DNA of 64,000 nt from NCBI RefSeq assembly GCF_003672135.1, contig NC_039511.1:5420464-5484463 (forward strand). Direction: 5' to 3'. The notes beneath the pieces are model-generated. The model worked only from the letters and a program-made list of their open reading frames with translations. It was not told the origin of the DNA and made no database searches. The stretch comes from Ooceraea biroi. Its lineage: Eukaryota; Arthropoda; Insecta; Hymenoptera; Formicidae. Positions 44,001-57,999 of this stretch are shown in pieces (within the stretch, counting starts at the first letter, position 1; each line of letters opens with the position of its first letter). The translations under genes were made by a program, and so were the position numbers.

Positions 44001-46946
44001 CTCAAGCGTGTGCAAGTTTCACGTTCACCTTCTTTCATACACGCTCGAAAGTAATCTTATATACCTCGTGTCTGTTTTTCGCAATTCTTCCTTCCGCAAT
44101 TCGATCCAAGGACAACGAGCATTATATTTTGCGTGCGTATTATTCTGCCATAAATGTACATATTAATTTATTAAATTGTTAAATTATTAATTTAAAAAAC
44201 GGAGAAGCGCGACATACTTAAACGATTCTGGACTTCTCGATTAAACTCGACGCAGGAGTATCCATAAATGCGTCTTGCGCCGCCCCGCTATTCAGCAGAA
44301 TAAATCCGGATGCGGACTCTTGCCATTAGAACGACAATTACTGGTATTGCAATTTCGGTTGATGATGATTCAGTTGATGATCCGGAAGAACGCTGACATA
44401 AAGGTATATTTATGTACTCCAAAAAGTGTTTGGTATTTGCGGCTATAATTGCATAGTAAACTACTTATAATCAGAAGACTTATTTTTATTAACAAGTTTT
44501 ATTATACTTATTATTAACTTATTAACAAGTTTTATTATAATATTTGTAAAAATAATCTTATATTCATACGTAGAACTGCTAACCATAATAAATTTTATGT
44601 ATAATACTTTTTAATATTCATATAGTAAAACCTCGAGGTAAAGTAATGATAAATAAATAAATTGACCATTGTTTAATAATCAATATAATTATGATATTGG
44701 TACATTTAATTATGATTCTACAATAATTTTACTATGATATGATATATATTAAATATAAATGCATACAAATTTAGTAATAATTGACAAATTATTAAAACTG
44801 CATTATTTAATTATGATTATGGCGACTGTATTGCGACATACATAAGATCAGTTAAAGATATACAGTTTGAACTATAATAAAAATTTTGTTGTCCTCGAAC
44901 CTTACTATAAATTATAATTTAATTATAATAAATGCACTTTTTTCTGTCTATGTATAATAGGTAAACAAGGTGATTTTGACCTCGCACGCTCAGATGCACA
45001 CGACGATAGCCGGGTAGTTTCCTGTGAAAAAACAAATATAGTAATCGTTCGTATGTATAAACACACGTTCCGCGGATTGTCAATCTTAATTAGTGCACAT
45101 TATAATTAAAAAAAGCTCTATACATCGTATCTATTCCGCGCGACTTTTTCCTCGCGAACTGTTTCGCCGACATGACAGTTTCGCTGATCATTAACCGAAT
45201 CATGTATAATATAAAAGCAAGAAAATTGTAATGTATGACAATCATAAAATTTACATGATACACAAAAGGAAAGTTAGGTGAGTTTTTGACATTATGAAGC
45301 ACGCTATCACGTGAGAAATTGAGTGTTCGACTTCAGAACGATTCATGATGACAGTGCATTAGAAAATGTTTGCATACGTAAATTTTGCATGCTTGCATAC
45401 GCATGCAATTACATAAATATCGATTACACGAATCTCTTTATGAAATCACATTACAAACACGATCATTATACTCATTGCTGTTTAAAATGAATTAAATCGA
45501 ATGATGATGCTTGCTCGTAAACACAATTTGAAAAATAATCCGTCTGCACAATAAACGATAATTAAGTTTCAGCTGTAATCTATCTTTTCTATTGTCATAC
45601 CGCACAGGTTTAGAGTTCGTCATGGACTCTCATTAATCATATTATTGTCACGTATCCGTGTGTGGTGACAGTCATACGATTGGAATTTAGGTGACGCAAT
45701 TTTACAAAATAAAAAGAAAAGACGCATCGCCGAATCGCGCGTGCGTTTCCAATTAATATTGAAATGATAATGCAATTTCGCAGAACGATAGCAAGTACCT
45801 ATGGAATAAGAAATCGCAAGTAGCAAGAGAAATGTCGCGAATTTTGTCGATGATTATTTTGCAAATGCATAATCAAACAATTATGTATTGAATCCTGATC
45901 TCTTCTTCGATTTCCACACACTTGATTTGAATATTATACTTTTTCTAACACTTCTTAGCGTGAGCATCACACTTCTAGAATCGAGGTAACATATAAAGAC
46001 ATCTTGGAAGCAAATTATAAACATTGCAGTATATTTAAGAATGATAATGGAGTTAAATAGGTAATTGCTTAAATAGACAACACTTATGTTCTCATTTGTT
46101 ATACTAATTGTTACGCTAGAAAAAGAGGATGCGAATTTACATATAATTGTACATAAACCTTACGTAAACTTACAATTATAGATCTTTCAGGCTCGTCATT
46201 TAATCTATGATCTAGTTTTTAACAAATTATGGAAGTAGTTTAATTATAATAACGTACGGATAACTTAATCATAGCGTTACTTGCATTATTTCACAAAACA
46301 CTTCAAGTGATTAATTTATCTCCTTCAACATACTGATAAAACGAAAATGAAATGAAGTAAACAATAAATCCTCAAAAATATCGACAAAAACAAGAAATCT
46401 ATTATAAATTATTCACGGTCGATGTCCTCCCTAAATTATGTATGACTTATTTTTCTGTATGTATTTTTCACCGATTCGCATGAGATCCTATGGGCGAATA
46501 TTCGCACGATTGCATTTCCAAAGAAAATGTTTATAAAGAAAGCAAGAATGAATTTAATATTTTCGAGGAGCACTCGCTTCTCGACGCAAAATCTTATGGA
46601 ATACCCTGTATCATGTATGCGATTTTATACCCAGACATCCGGCTTTTGCAAAGAAGCGGATGTTCTTGAGACAATGGTCGGTGCGCGAAATCAGAGAGGC
46701 CACCGATCGTCACACATCGCATCTTTTTTCGACGCCTGGAAATACCAGCCGAAGCTAATTGTGTGGGTCATGCACATCGTCTGGTATTTCCACTATAATT
46801 TGTCGCAACGGAATCATACATGATCACCATTGCGTGTCACGAGAGCGTCTCTTCTTTTTTTTTCGTGTGAGTTCAAAACCTCACTTCGCGATGAAAAGTG
46901 AAGTTCTTGTTCTTCAACGGTCGTCGTAGTTGGTCGGCCGATCATC
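41002..46946. other. Intergenic region between G7 promoter and G8 3' end
   Basis: About 5.9 kb, strongly AT-rich. It contains a two-unit tandem repeat at 41527-41640 (TACGTTTACGAATTTG(T/C)CAT) and a TTATTAACAAGTTTTATTATA duplication near 44490-44550. No gene is supported. ORFs here are short and without domains. Confidence 0.55.
41527..41640. repeat. Tandem repeat, ~52-bp units
   Basis: Two units share TACGTTTACGAATTTG(T/C)CAT and ATGTAATGTATA(C/T)AGATATTA, with a third partial unit. Confidence 0.8.
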
Positions 46947-49900
46947 TTAGTCCGTGATCCAGGCGTCGTACGGCACCTGAACGAATAGTTTCTCCACGAA
47001 ACTCGACATCACCTGCACCAGCTTCCTCCGCAGATCTGGTTTCATCTCCTTCAGCAACTCCTGGGAATTTGTGTTGATGAAGAGATTCAGCGCCGTCACT
47101 GCGGAACGAAGACTACGTATGAGTATGCAGAAATCGCTTCGAGAGGGAGAGAATTTTTTTCCATGATTGATTAATTCAACATTACACTTTTTTGCTGGAA
47201 ACACGTGTTACTCAGCGATTAACTGAGGATCAAGGACAATAAACGTAAATCAAATCTATAAAAACTTATCTTTTTAAAAAAGGAAAGAGAAAATGCCGCA
47301 CACGTTATTTTGATAAAAAGTTTTTAATAAAAGTTGTAATATTCAAAAGACGCAATTGTGAACGGAGAGTAACATGATTACATTTTATTTTTATGTTTCT
47401 TTATGAAAAACGTTTTCTATGAAAATAATACCAGGAGATGATACCCTCGCGCTTATTTTGTGAATCTTTTCTCTCTTTATCTCTTGCTATAACTCTATTA
47501 GTAGTACTATTAACTCTATTACTGATAAGCATCGAGTAAAAAATGATGTACAACAAAAATTTGATGGAAAAAATGGTTTTTGCATTATATAAAATGCATT
47601 ATATGAAAATACGAGCTTACGTAGTATACTGTTGATGTTGTGCACATTTTCCACTCCCATTTTAATATTCTGCACACTAAAGTCCATTTTCAATTGCTGC
47701 AATCTAAGATAACGACGGCCCTCGAGCGAAAACGGCACTGCCCTGATGAAAACCTTGGCCTTGACACCATCTGTAAGCGAAGCAAATTTAGGTTCATAAA
47801 GAATGAATATCATTATCGTATCATTAAGGAAAACGTAAGGAAAATTTGCTTATGAATATGCTTATAAAATGCCACGAGAGATTTGCATGGATTACAGCGA
47901 GCATGCCTCTGACGTGCTTTGTTTTCATAATGAACACCATTCCATCAATAAATCAGTCGTTAGAACGTATTCTTAAATGCGAAAATTAACTTTTAACGTT
48001 TCCGTGCAATTCAACAATTTATCGACCATTTTGAACTTTTTTAAATCTTACTAAAATGCAATGAAAACTAGTAGAACATATATATAAGTTCCAATACTGT
48101 AATGGATTGCACATAATCTATTAAATAAACATTGCTCTTCCTCTTCTGAAGTACTACTTCTACGTTAACTAAATATTTTATTTTAATGCAATATTTATAT
48201 TTTAAGCAAATATTTCAAAGCATTTACGTTATATCACAGATAGAGCACGTAAAAGATAACGAAAGGATGTTTTTTTAAAATTACTAGTACAACACAGGCG
48301 CGCGCTATTTTATTTTTCAATATTAATAATGTTTTCGAATAATAATATTCATCTATTATTTATTATATGCACAATTATCACATTCTACCAAATTGTTAAC
48401 CTCCACCCGAAGACATTTAACACGGCTTTTTTAAGAGTGGATTTGGCATATTGCGAAGAGTTTTCGACGATTGAAAAATCCTTTAGATTTAGAAATGAAA
48501 AAGTTCTAGCCATTAAAATTTTTTTCTTTTCCGAGGAGTTCTGTGCTATTTATATTGTTAATTGGCATATTGCCTAGAGTTCTCGATGATTTAAACTTCG
48601 TTAAAACAATAAATGAAAAAGTTCTAGCCATTAAAATTTATATTATACGCTATACGCGCGCTATTTTATTTTATTTTTCACGATGAAATAAATAACACAA
48701 ATTTATCAATATAAGTTACACGCCTTTCTTAGAATAGGATCTTTTTCGCAAAGCAAAAGACATCTTTAAGACATCTTTTCATCTTGCTGATAAAGGCAAC
48801 ATATAGAAAAGAAATCTTTTAATTATGTTTGTTTTGTTGTTTTCTTGACATAGCGACATTTTTCCACTTTCACTAAAAGATATTTTTGACAAAAATATGT
48901 CAAGATTTAGTAATTCTTTTAGACGACTTGGTGTTGTGTGGGATAATGGAGAAAAGATAATTTCTTGTATGTCGGGTTGCCATTAGGAAGGCATAGTAGT
49001 AGCAAAGAGTAGTAGCAATGATCTCTCTTATGTGATGTCTTCCTTATTGCAGAATAATTCCTCTCATGAATATTACATTCAGCAGACTAGTAAATCGTGT
49101 TGTCATTCATTAGGAGTTTATAATACTAAAAGTCAGTAATAAATACTCGAATTAGCGTGACAGAGAAATATGTGAATCATCCAGCGTTAGAAACAAGGTT
49201 GAAGTGACAGAAATACTTAAGATCAATGATAATACATTTGCATTGTAAAAACTCGACACTGATTCTGATTAATCTTTAACACTTATTAGATTACCATGTC
49301 ATCTATACATCATTCATGTATAAGTAACAGATAAATTTCCGCATAAGTCCCGTCATACATGAAAATGTATGTAATTTTTATGTGAATCATTCATAAGAAA
49401 ATAAAATAAAAATTAACTTGTATAATGTACATGCAATTAATGTAAGATATAAAATTAACATTATATACTGGTGCACGCTCGAAATTATGGTGTTACCATA
49501 CAAATCAAAAGTTCATAAGGTCCCAAATTAACACATCCACGACTGACAACGTAGTTCTATGTCATTAAAAAATCTAATAGCTGGTTGCCGTTGACATAGT
49601 TCTACGATATTTTTTTTCATTTTCCTTTTTAATACAACTCTTGGTCTCGTTGCTCTTGAGCCTCCGAAATGCTATTCCTCTCCATTACGCAAACATAAAC
49701 TTGTCCTAGTATGCACATTGCTACATAATTGCCATTATCCCTCAACTGCAATTATTTAACGCAACGAAATAGCCTTCGAAGCGAGAGACGAAGCGGTTTG
49801 TTGACGATACACATGGACACGTCGCACAGGTGGTGAAAGTTACTGCCGTCGTGCGACACACTTGCACCTCGTGGCATTTCACCCGGCCGACAATATTTGC

Positions 49901-52900
49901 GGAGGAAGAAGTTTAGAAACGCGCTGCGTGCGCGCTTTTATTACTGCTACCATTACTATTATTTGCGATATCTCCATTTCAAGGTAGCAAGTATAAAGTC
50001 GATAAGTGACGACTGCAGCGCGCATAATTCTATCGGCTGGCATAATTAATGAATCGTGTCGTTTCAGAGCTTACCATACTCGCCCCAATAGTCGCCAGCA
50101 CCGCTGGCCTTCACCAAGATCAAGGTCCCGCTGGATCGGTACGTGGCGGCCGCTCGAATTTTGGGAATGCTGAGGGCCAGCTGCAGCTGCACCTCATTGT
50201 CGCTCAGTCTCGTTCGGAGGCCGGTTATGCGCAGGGCGGAGACTCCCCTCGCGGAGATGTTCTTGAATTGCGCCCGGTAGCCGTCCGGACCGCCGCCAAG
50301 AGCGATGTGCAACTCGTCAAGAATAATCGGCTCCACTTCTGAGTAACCCAGTTGCGGTAGACCTGCAATTGCAACGGTTGCCAGGTGGGTGAACGTGCTC
50401 GGCTGCAGGAGACACGGTTGTCGCTTGCGCGATCACGCAGGCTGATGATCTTTCGAAATTTTAGCTCTTCAGTGGCTCGCGCGCGCGTTAGTGTTATGAT
50501 CAAAATTTGATACTGATATGACTATGTCTTCTTTTTTTTTAGGTCGAACAAGAAGCTCTTCACTTTGGTGGAAAAATTGTATTGCGACATCCGAGCCTAC
50601 CAGTTGTCGGCTTTGTAGTCAAAGCAATACCTGTCCGCGAAGTGTATTGCATTAAGAGAATTATCATGGTATTCTTTTTTACGTGACGTTGACGCGTCGA
50701 TGAAAGCTATTGCTTCAGGTGTGCATCGGATAAAATAAACGGAATGTAGGACACTGGGTGACCATTCGAATACACCGTTATAACCCGCTTCTGTCGCTAA
50801 CAAAACCACGTGGTTATAGAACCGGTCGATTTCGAATTTTCAACTTCCAGTTTATATACTTATTTTTATTTATGTACAGTTTATGTACCTATTATCTTAT
50901 GTACTATCTTATATTATAATTATTTATCGAAACAATTATATGTAGCGCGTACTTACAATTATTTCTTCGAAATTCTCGAAAAATAGATAAAAATATGCTG
51001 TAAACATATATTACATGTAATGTATGTTCAAGTTTACTATTTTTGTAGGTATTAGTTAATATGAAAAGGAAGAATCAAGAATAACGAGAAACATAAATTA
51101 ATCGTTTACTTAAAAATCATTTACTACGAAATTCTTTCCTAATTAAAAATATAACTTTATATATATAGTTACAAGAAGCTATTAATTCGAACTACACTCT
51201 GAATTTATAATTTTGATATTACGTATTATACAGGGTGGGGCAATAACTATTACCACCTTAAATATCTTCTAATTTATAAGGTCCAGAGGAAAATTTATGT
51301 AATCAAAATTATACGGTACGAAGGGGGCTAACATATGGCGATAATAATTTTTGTCCTGGTGGACGCGCTTCGAAGATATCAAGGTCACCTTCATTTTTTT
51401 TAATAGGTTCGGTATGTTTTTTTTCCATAATTTTATAGAGGAACTTAAAACAAGTACGGAACTCATGACACAAAATTATTGAACAAGATTAAATGTAAAT
51501 GAAAACGATAAAAAATACATTTTTATATTAAATGAAATTTACGTTTAAAAGATGTACGAAATGACGCTTTATTAGTATGTTTTGTCGGAATGTTTTGATT
51601 TTGACATTCCTCATAAATGAGGATCAACTTGTTCTTCAAACGGATACATCGGTGAAAATAAATAGTGACGTAAACTTATTTCAATGAAAACAAAGACCCT
51701 TTGAAGGCCATCTTAATAAGTTCACAGAATAAGATAAACATAAAAAGTAGTATCGATAGATAAGTCAATCGTGCAAGATGTATTCATTTGAAGAACAAGT
51801 CGACATGATAGAGAATGATCTCATTTATGGAGAATGTCAAAAACATTCAGTGAGAGCGCAAAATTTATACGCTGAACGATATCCTAATCGCACTCAGCCT
51901 TCGCGTCGAACATTTAAAATCCTATTTATTTTCATCGATGTATCCGTTTGAAGAACAAGTTGATCCTCATTTATGAGGAATGTCAAAATCAAAACATTCC
52001 GACAAAACATACTAATAAAGCGTCATTTCGTACATCTTTTAAACGTAAATTTCATTTAATATAAAAATGTATTTTTTATCGTTTTCATTTACATTTAATC
52101 TTGTTCAATAATTTTGTCATGAGTTCCGTACTTGTTTTAAGCTCCTCTATAAAATTATGGAAAAAAAACATACCGAACCTATTAAAAAAAATGAAGGTGA
52201 CCTTGATATCTTCGAAGCGCCTCCACCAGGACAAAAATTATTATCGCCATATGTTAGCCCCCTTCGTACCGTATAATTTTGATTACATAAATTTTCCTCT
52301 GGACCTTATAAATTAGAAGATATTTAAGGTGGTAATAGTTATTGCCCCACCCTGTATAACATCAAAAGTGCATAATTAACTTATTTATTTCGTCTAATTT
52401 ATTTAAATTTATAGACATTCTCTTAAAGATATTGGACATAATAATAATAACAGATATAATAACTGGTCAAGATTATTAATATAGAGCGGAACGTGCAAAA
52501 TAAGAAGGTTGGCAACAAAGAAGCACGCACGCGATGTTTTCCGCAACATTCTAATCACTCGCTGTACCTTCACTTGACACGTCGAGAAACAAACGAGCTT
52601 AAGTTTTTCAAGCTTCAACGTACTGAACACGAGTTCTCAATTTTGAATATAAACGTCGCGTCGTTTTTAATTCTTTATTTCATTTCGCAATCTGATATGT
52701 ATTCAAATATTATTTTATCCAAGTCCGACGGAATCCGCCATAAAATATGTCAAATAACTGTTTAAAAAGTAGACGTTCTAGGAATGCCACTCATAGCACG
52801 GTAATCATTGTTGATGATTGCAGAAGCGCAAGAAATTTTACAAAAGAATCCGAGATTCTTGAGAAAAGAAGGAAGAAAAAGAAGACAATGACAAAAATGT

Positions 52901-53129
52901 TCGGATTATGCCTGTGGTCAAACAAAATCGCGATATCTCGATATCGCGATCTCTCACCTTGGCGGAAGTGCTCGACGAGTACGTTGGCTGTTCTGGCGAG
53001 GCAGGCCTCCAGCTTCGGATCACTCCTAGAACACGGTTCCAAAAACTCCAGGCCCCTGTATCTGCCGATGGCCCGGACGCCGATCAGCAGCGAGCACAGA
53101 GCGTAGCACAGTAGTACAGCACTCTTCAT
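46947..53129 (-). CDS. G8: JHBP/takeout-family protein, complete, with a different intron layout
   Basis: Exons 52958-53129, 50075-50362, 47621-47770 and 46947-47098 join in frame (all phase 1), giving 253 residues. Exon 1 holds both the signal peptide (MKSAVLLCYALCSLLIGVRA) and the Cys motif (EPCSRSDPKLEAC), so the intron that follows the signal peptide in the other genes is missing. Instead the first intron falls after VEHFRQG. Exon 2 continues LPQLGYSEVEPIILDELHIA, DGYRAQFKNISARG, LALSIPKIRAAATYRSSGTL. The GN(F/W) motif is absent (GAGDYWGEYDG). The later exons give LQQLKMDFSVQNIKMGVENV and a helix ending VPYDAWITD. LDNLFGG is replaced by VENVHNIN. A Helitron-like repeat lies in intron 2 and a DUF4817-type transposon derivative in intron 1. 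Confidence 0.92.
48282..48745 (-). mobile_element. Helitron-like repeat, copy 3, in G8 intron 2
   Basis: Nearly identical to copy 1 from its ACTAGTACAACACAGGCGCG end through about 400 bp. It has two instead of three of the ~117-bp tandem units and lacks the ACTGACAGCCAC block. The shared ORF in it (48329-48577) belongs to the repeat. Confidence 0.6.
51231..52354. mobile_element. Tc1/mariner-superfamily deletion derivative with DUF4817-like leader, in G8 intron 1
   Basis: 1,124 bp, flanked by TA, with ends CAGGGTGGGGCAATAACTAT and its inverse. Inverted arms extend about 400 bp and are almost identical. The central part keeps the 5' end of a transposase-like gene. Confidence 0.8.
51778..51951 (+). 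pseudogene. Truncated transposon ORF, DUF4817/HTH-like N-terminus
   Basis: 57 codons from ATG at 51778: MYSFEEQVDMIENDLIYGEC, then AQNLYAERYPNRTQPSRRTF, then it runs into the inverted arm and stops. From memory, this matches the helix-turn-helix-like leader (DUF4817) common in insect transposon proteins. The catalytic part is deleted. Confidence 0.65.
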
Positions 53130-53239
53130 CTCTTCAGTTTGCTTTCTTCCTTTCTGGCTTTCCGCTCTTGTCGCAATCAACTCTGCAGTTTCGTACTCGC
53201 AGCTAGACCACACGGACCGATGGGGCCACTCGATGTGGA

Positions 53240-53273
53240 GTGATCGGCTGACAGGGATGCGCCGGACCTTATA
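53240..53273 (-). promoter_or_regulatory. Core promoter of G8: TATA box and initiator
   Basis: TATAAG at 53273-53268 on the minus strand, with a TCAGCC initiator-like site at 53251-53246 downstream. Confidence 0.55.
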
Positions 53274-55508
53274 GGCCACCTTGACATTGCCCCCCGCTAT
53301 GCCGGTCTCGAGGACGAAGAAGAAGAAGAAGAGGAAGATCGAGTTGTGCCAGGCACGCCGATCAGTGGACTCTTTGATGTCTGCTCCGTCTTTTAGGCTA
53401 CATAATGTGCACAAGCAAGAAGAATTAAATAATGCCGAAATTGTGAACGTGACTCGAGATTATATAAATTGCCCAAAACTTTCAAATTGCAAATGTTTGA
53501 GAGATTATGGGGAAAAATTTCTCCTTTTTATTCAATTTTAGTAGTAAAAGTTTTATATTATCTCTTGATTTGTAATTTTTTCGGGTTTCAGTTACATCAT
53601 AGTTCGCAGTTTGGATTAAATTCAATTCCAGCCAATTGCAGTCAATTTTACTATTTACGTGAAATCTAAGTCACGTTATTACCGCGATAGGTCCTGTCAC
53701 GCAACTTTCCTGCGAAGCAAAAAAGGTAAAGGAAACGGCACAAATTTCATTGAGAAGTTGTTCGTTAACTTTTACCGATTTTAATTTATACGCTTTAAAT
53801 TAGACGTAGCAAACAACGCGCTATCCCTTTAATCTGTTCTATCACGCTGGCGAGGATAGATCATCATGAATATTCTAAAGAAAATGAAAAGAAAACGTCG
53901 ATTATAATTCGATGTATCGGCACGCTTACTTTCTCAATAATAATTACTTACGTTTGTTCACAACTCTCTATTTTTATAAGCGGTACGTGCTTAATGATTG
54001 GAAAAGACGTCGAAAGAGGAGCAGTTTTCTCTGCTTCTGATAATCAACAATAATTCGGACAGCTTGCTGACTCGATAATGCATCGCGTGTATTAAATCGA
54101 GTACGATTCATTGACGCAACTAAATGGCCTATCAAATTGCGCAATTTAAGCGCGCACATACCGATAGCCCGAATTTAAAAGCGCGATTAAATGACAAGAA
54201 TTCAATGGGACACTTATGCGATATCGATAATCGCCGATAGAAATGGGCGACGAGTACGAATGAAAGAAAGCGTTCGACAGACGTCAGAGTGGATGTCATA
54301 GAAACGCCGAAACCGAAGTAGGAGAGTGTTAAGCACCGTTAATCGTCTTGGTCACGTTCGTTTTAAGTCACGTTTCCGAGTTACTCACGCAAATGTTCGC
54401 AGAAGATCGTCGCCGATCGTTGATTAGGTTTCCTGTGCTTGAACGTGAGAGAAAATCCAAACTCAGACGCTAATCCCCATAGGTATAATCCTAAGAGACA
54501 CATCGGTTTACAAAGCAAGCTTGATAGCGCAAAATTTGTGGAAAAAAAATACGAATATTTCATAAAACTTTAAAAATGTTATTTACGAAACGTAATAATC
54601 ACATAAATAAACATAAATTATAAATCGAATTAATCAGGATGGGACAAGATTATATAAACATTTGTAGCTTTAATCTGCTCCAATTTGCTAATTTGCATAT
54701 AGAAAGCATTTGCTGCTGATACAGAAACAATTTACTCGCTATTACATCTTCCGGTTTTGTAACATAGATTCCTCGCCTGTACGTCCACAATTTTTCTGTG
54801 CACGAATTTCTTCATGCACAGCACGTTTATTCTGCATTTTTCTTTAATGAATACCGCGACCGCAGCTCTAAGGAAGAGCTGCATTTATGTATTAACGCAA
54901 TCGGAATATAATTGAGAGATGTGCAAGGATTGGAGTTGATGCGGCCTGCCAATGTAAATTAGGCGCCGTATCTCGCCCGGTGCTTGAAATTATCATTACG
55001 GTCTAACAATGCAATCGTAAATCGCGCGATGTCGATGTCCTTTGCTGCCCGATGCTGCAGTATAGTGGTTCCCGTGCATCCCATAAGAATGCGAGGTCGA
55101 AGACCGTTGATTTCTTGGCTTCTCAAGGCGAGCGGCTGTTCTGACAAATGAAAAGCATTCCCGTGCTCCCTGATCAAAATGCTCAGCATTCCACATAATG
55201 CTAGTAAAGGACGTAATTATATCCGACATGCAACGTATACGTATACAACATACAAGATGCTGAATTAATAACGACAATCTGAATTAAACGCGTAGAAAAT
55301 TACCCGACGATAACGGGACGTGCAACATAAAGGATCGAGTTAAAAATTATAAAAAAGAAAGTGTATTATAGCCTACATCGTATAATACATGTATACATAT
55401 ATCTTATACGTTAACGCGCATTCACTTGTATATAGTGAAAACGATTACGTAAGCGTAAGAAGAGCAGCGATTGCACGAAATTCTTTTACAGGCAAGTGTT
55501 TTTTTTCA
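53274..55508. other. Intergenic region between G8 promoter and G9 3' end
   Basis: About 2.2 kb, AT-rich, with scattered short ORFs and no recognisable domain or repeat. Confidence 0.5.
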
Positions 55509-55514
55509 TTTATT
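55509..55514 (-). terminator. Polyadenylation signal of G9
   Basis: AATAAA on the minus strand, about 55 bases past the G9 stop codon. Confidence 0.65.
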
Positions 55515-55568
55515 GCTGAAAGAAGACTTGCGTTTCTCCCGCAGTCAACTTTGACAACTGTACTCTGT

Positions 55569-57925
55569 CTAATTTGCCAACGCTCTCGATTTGTAGATTT
55601 TCTCGAAGGGAAAATTGCGGAAAGAGTTGTCGAAGATCTCCGTGAAGGCGGTCGAGACCAGTTCGTTGATCAGCCGTCTCGTTACAACGAAACCCGGTTG
55701 CCAAGCGCCATTAATTATCTTGTCGAGAATATTTTCGAAGATTCCTTTGCCGAGATTTGTGATGTGTAATTTTAAGTCTTTGATGCTTTCAACGTCCATT
55801 TGCGCCTTCACCTTCTGTCCTGGGGGTTTTGTCACGGTGCTCGTCTGTATTAGGTCGTCTACAATCAGAAAGAACACTGTATTATAAGGCAGAAAGTTGC
55901 ATTTTGCAAAACTTTAAAACTAATTCTTTAATTAATTCTGCAATTAATGACTAATATATACACGACATTTTATTCTACAGAAACTTCATGTACGTTTGGA
56001 GTAAACTTGTTAATCGAATATGAATTTGCCGATAGCACTTACACAAAGTGAGCGTGAACTTTCCCTTATTGATGATCGTGGTGCCGAAGAATGCGCCTTT
56101 AAATTCGTAATTGCCTGCCAGAGCTTTTTCTGGGAAACTTTGCGTATATACAACCTGAGCAATGCAACATTTAAAAATTATTTAAGCGACCTGCTCCCCT
56201 ACGTTATTTTGTCTGCTTACACACGACCTTTATACATATAATAAAAATTTACTATAGAATGAAAGATAAAATATGTAATCGATAATCTTTAACGTACGTA
56301 CGTTCATATTTAGGAGACAAGCAACCTTTGCTGCTTCTTTCTATCTTAACGTTAAATTACAATATAAAAAGACGTGCAATAACTAATATGATATTCGTTG
56401 ACAAATTAAATATATTGCATAATTACAATAATGCGACATTATTATTATTACAATTACCGTGAAGTACTGCGTGTTTACCTTGTAGTTTTTCAAGTCGCTA
56501 ACAAATTTCGTTACTTTACTCGCTGCCCACCCCGTCTCGGTGACGTTTCGAAGAGTCAAAACGAAACCGAAATTCGGGATTCCTCTCGTGGCTGTCACCT
56601 CGCGGGCGAAAAAGGGGTCAAATGGTAGCACATTGTATTGTGGCAGACCGGTTTTGAAATAGGGTCGAACCGAGTTCAATCCTTCTCTCACGCAGGCGTC
56701 GAAGCCTGGCGTGTTGTAGTCGCAGCTCCTGAAGTGGTCCTCTAAAAACAGCAATGTATGATTGACAGACAGACCTGCTTAAATGTATGTTGCAAAAAAC
56801 ATTGTATGACGGAGATCTGTGAAAGTGTTAACGATTTCAGAGTATGGAATATATCGGGAAATGAACACACGATGGAAACATTTGGAGAGATTCGAATGAA
56901 CAGCCGTGTACCGTTAGCAAAGCTATTAACGATGTTAATTCGAGTCTGCTTCGGTCTACGGAAGAATTTTTTTATACAAAAAAAATTGACACTATCATGA
57001 TACCTTCAGGTATCTCGGATTTATGCTCTTGGCGCGGCCAACGACACGCTTCGGCATCCCGATCGCGATGGAAGAACGCGTGTGGAGAACGATCGTGTAA
57101 AACAAAAATCCGAGACGCTCGTGGCGTACGTAAGAACCGAATCGGATTAGCGTTATCCGTGAATTATCGTGAGAACACGTGAGCACTTAACATTGAGTGC
57201 GCACGTGTAATCGTACATAATACAACTTTCACCACCAAGCATCTCGGTTTTGATAGTATCGCGCTATACTTATTACAAATATTTCGTTCACATTACATAC
57301 CGAAGGCTGTATTACAAAATACATCATTATATAATACATCGGCAAATAAACGATACTTCCGCCTTGTGTGTTATACTTTGGCCCATTTTCTATTTTTCAC
57401 GCCGCTTGAGTTAATTACATTGAATACGTTATTACGTGATATTTTACATTATACATCAAATACTTTGTTGAAGATGAATTTTAGTGATAAAGTCATACTC
57501 AAATAATACAATTAACTTTTAATTCTTTAGTAAAAGTGGCTCTTGGTATTTTGTTCATCGCGGCATCGCTTTCCAAGCAATCAAAATATCATATGTTAAT
57601 TAATTCTATCTAATTAAAATACGTGATATCGAAGTGGTTAAACACGTTTCGATGAAAAATTATTTGCGATGCTTCGTGCCTATGCCATTCGCCTGTCAAA
57701 TCAAATTGCAATAACACACGTGGGCGTTGTTTTATATAGTGTAACTTATTATTATTTCACGCGATTTCATGCTCTTTTTTGTCAATGCCAAGGAGATCAC
57801 CGACGTTCCACGATTCGAATTTATTATGCGTGAAGTCGTTCAAGTCACTGAACTTACTCACCGAAATCAGCAGCCGCCAGCGAAACGTACAACAGCAGCG
57901 CAACCAAAGATCCTCTCAGCTGCAT
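55569..57925 (-). CDS. G9: JHBP/takeout-family protein, complete
   Basis: Exons 57862-57925, 56479-56741, 56043-56154 and 55569-55858 join in frame (phases 1, 0, 1), giving 242 residues with a TAG stop. The signal peptide is MQLRGSLVALLLYVSLAAA. The mature part begins EDHFRSCDYNTPGFDAC, a Cys-x9-Cys motif in which the usual R-x-D-P is N-T-P, then GLPQYNVLPFDPFFAREVTA, RNVTETGWAASKVTKF, the core AGNYEFKGAFFGTTIINKG, a short ITNLGKGIFENILDKIING loop in place of LDNLFGG, and a basic C-terminus (FPFEKIYKSRALAN). It is one of the more diverged members. Confidence 0.9.
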
Positions 57926-57967
57926 TTTTCCGTTTGTTTTGACGAATTTTTCTTTTTCTTCTCCCTG

Positions 57968-57999
57968 ATAAATCTGAAGCAAGAAAGGAAATCACTATA
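57968..57999 (-). promoter_or_regulatory. Possible core promoter of G9
   Basis: CGTATAGTG on the minus strand at 57999-57995 and a TTCAGATT initiator-like site about 24 bp downstream (around 57975). The spacing is similar to G8. Confidence 0.35.

Noticed and set aside
53281..53541. Open frames at and upstream of the G8 promoter
   Set aside because: They span the TATA box and initiator of G8 and show no protein-like features.
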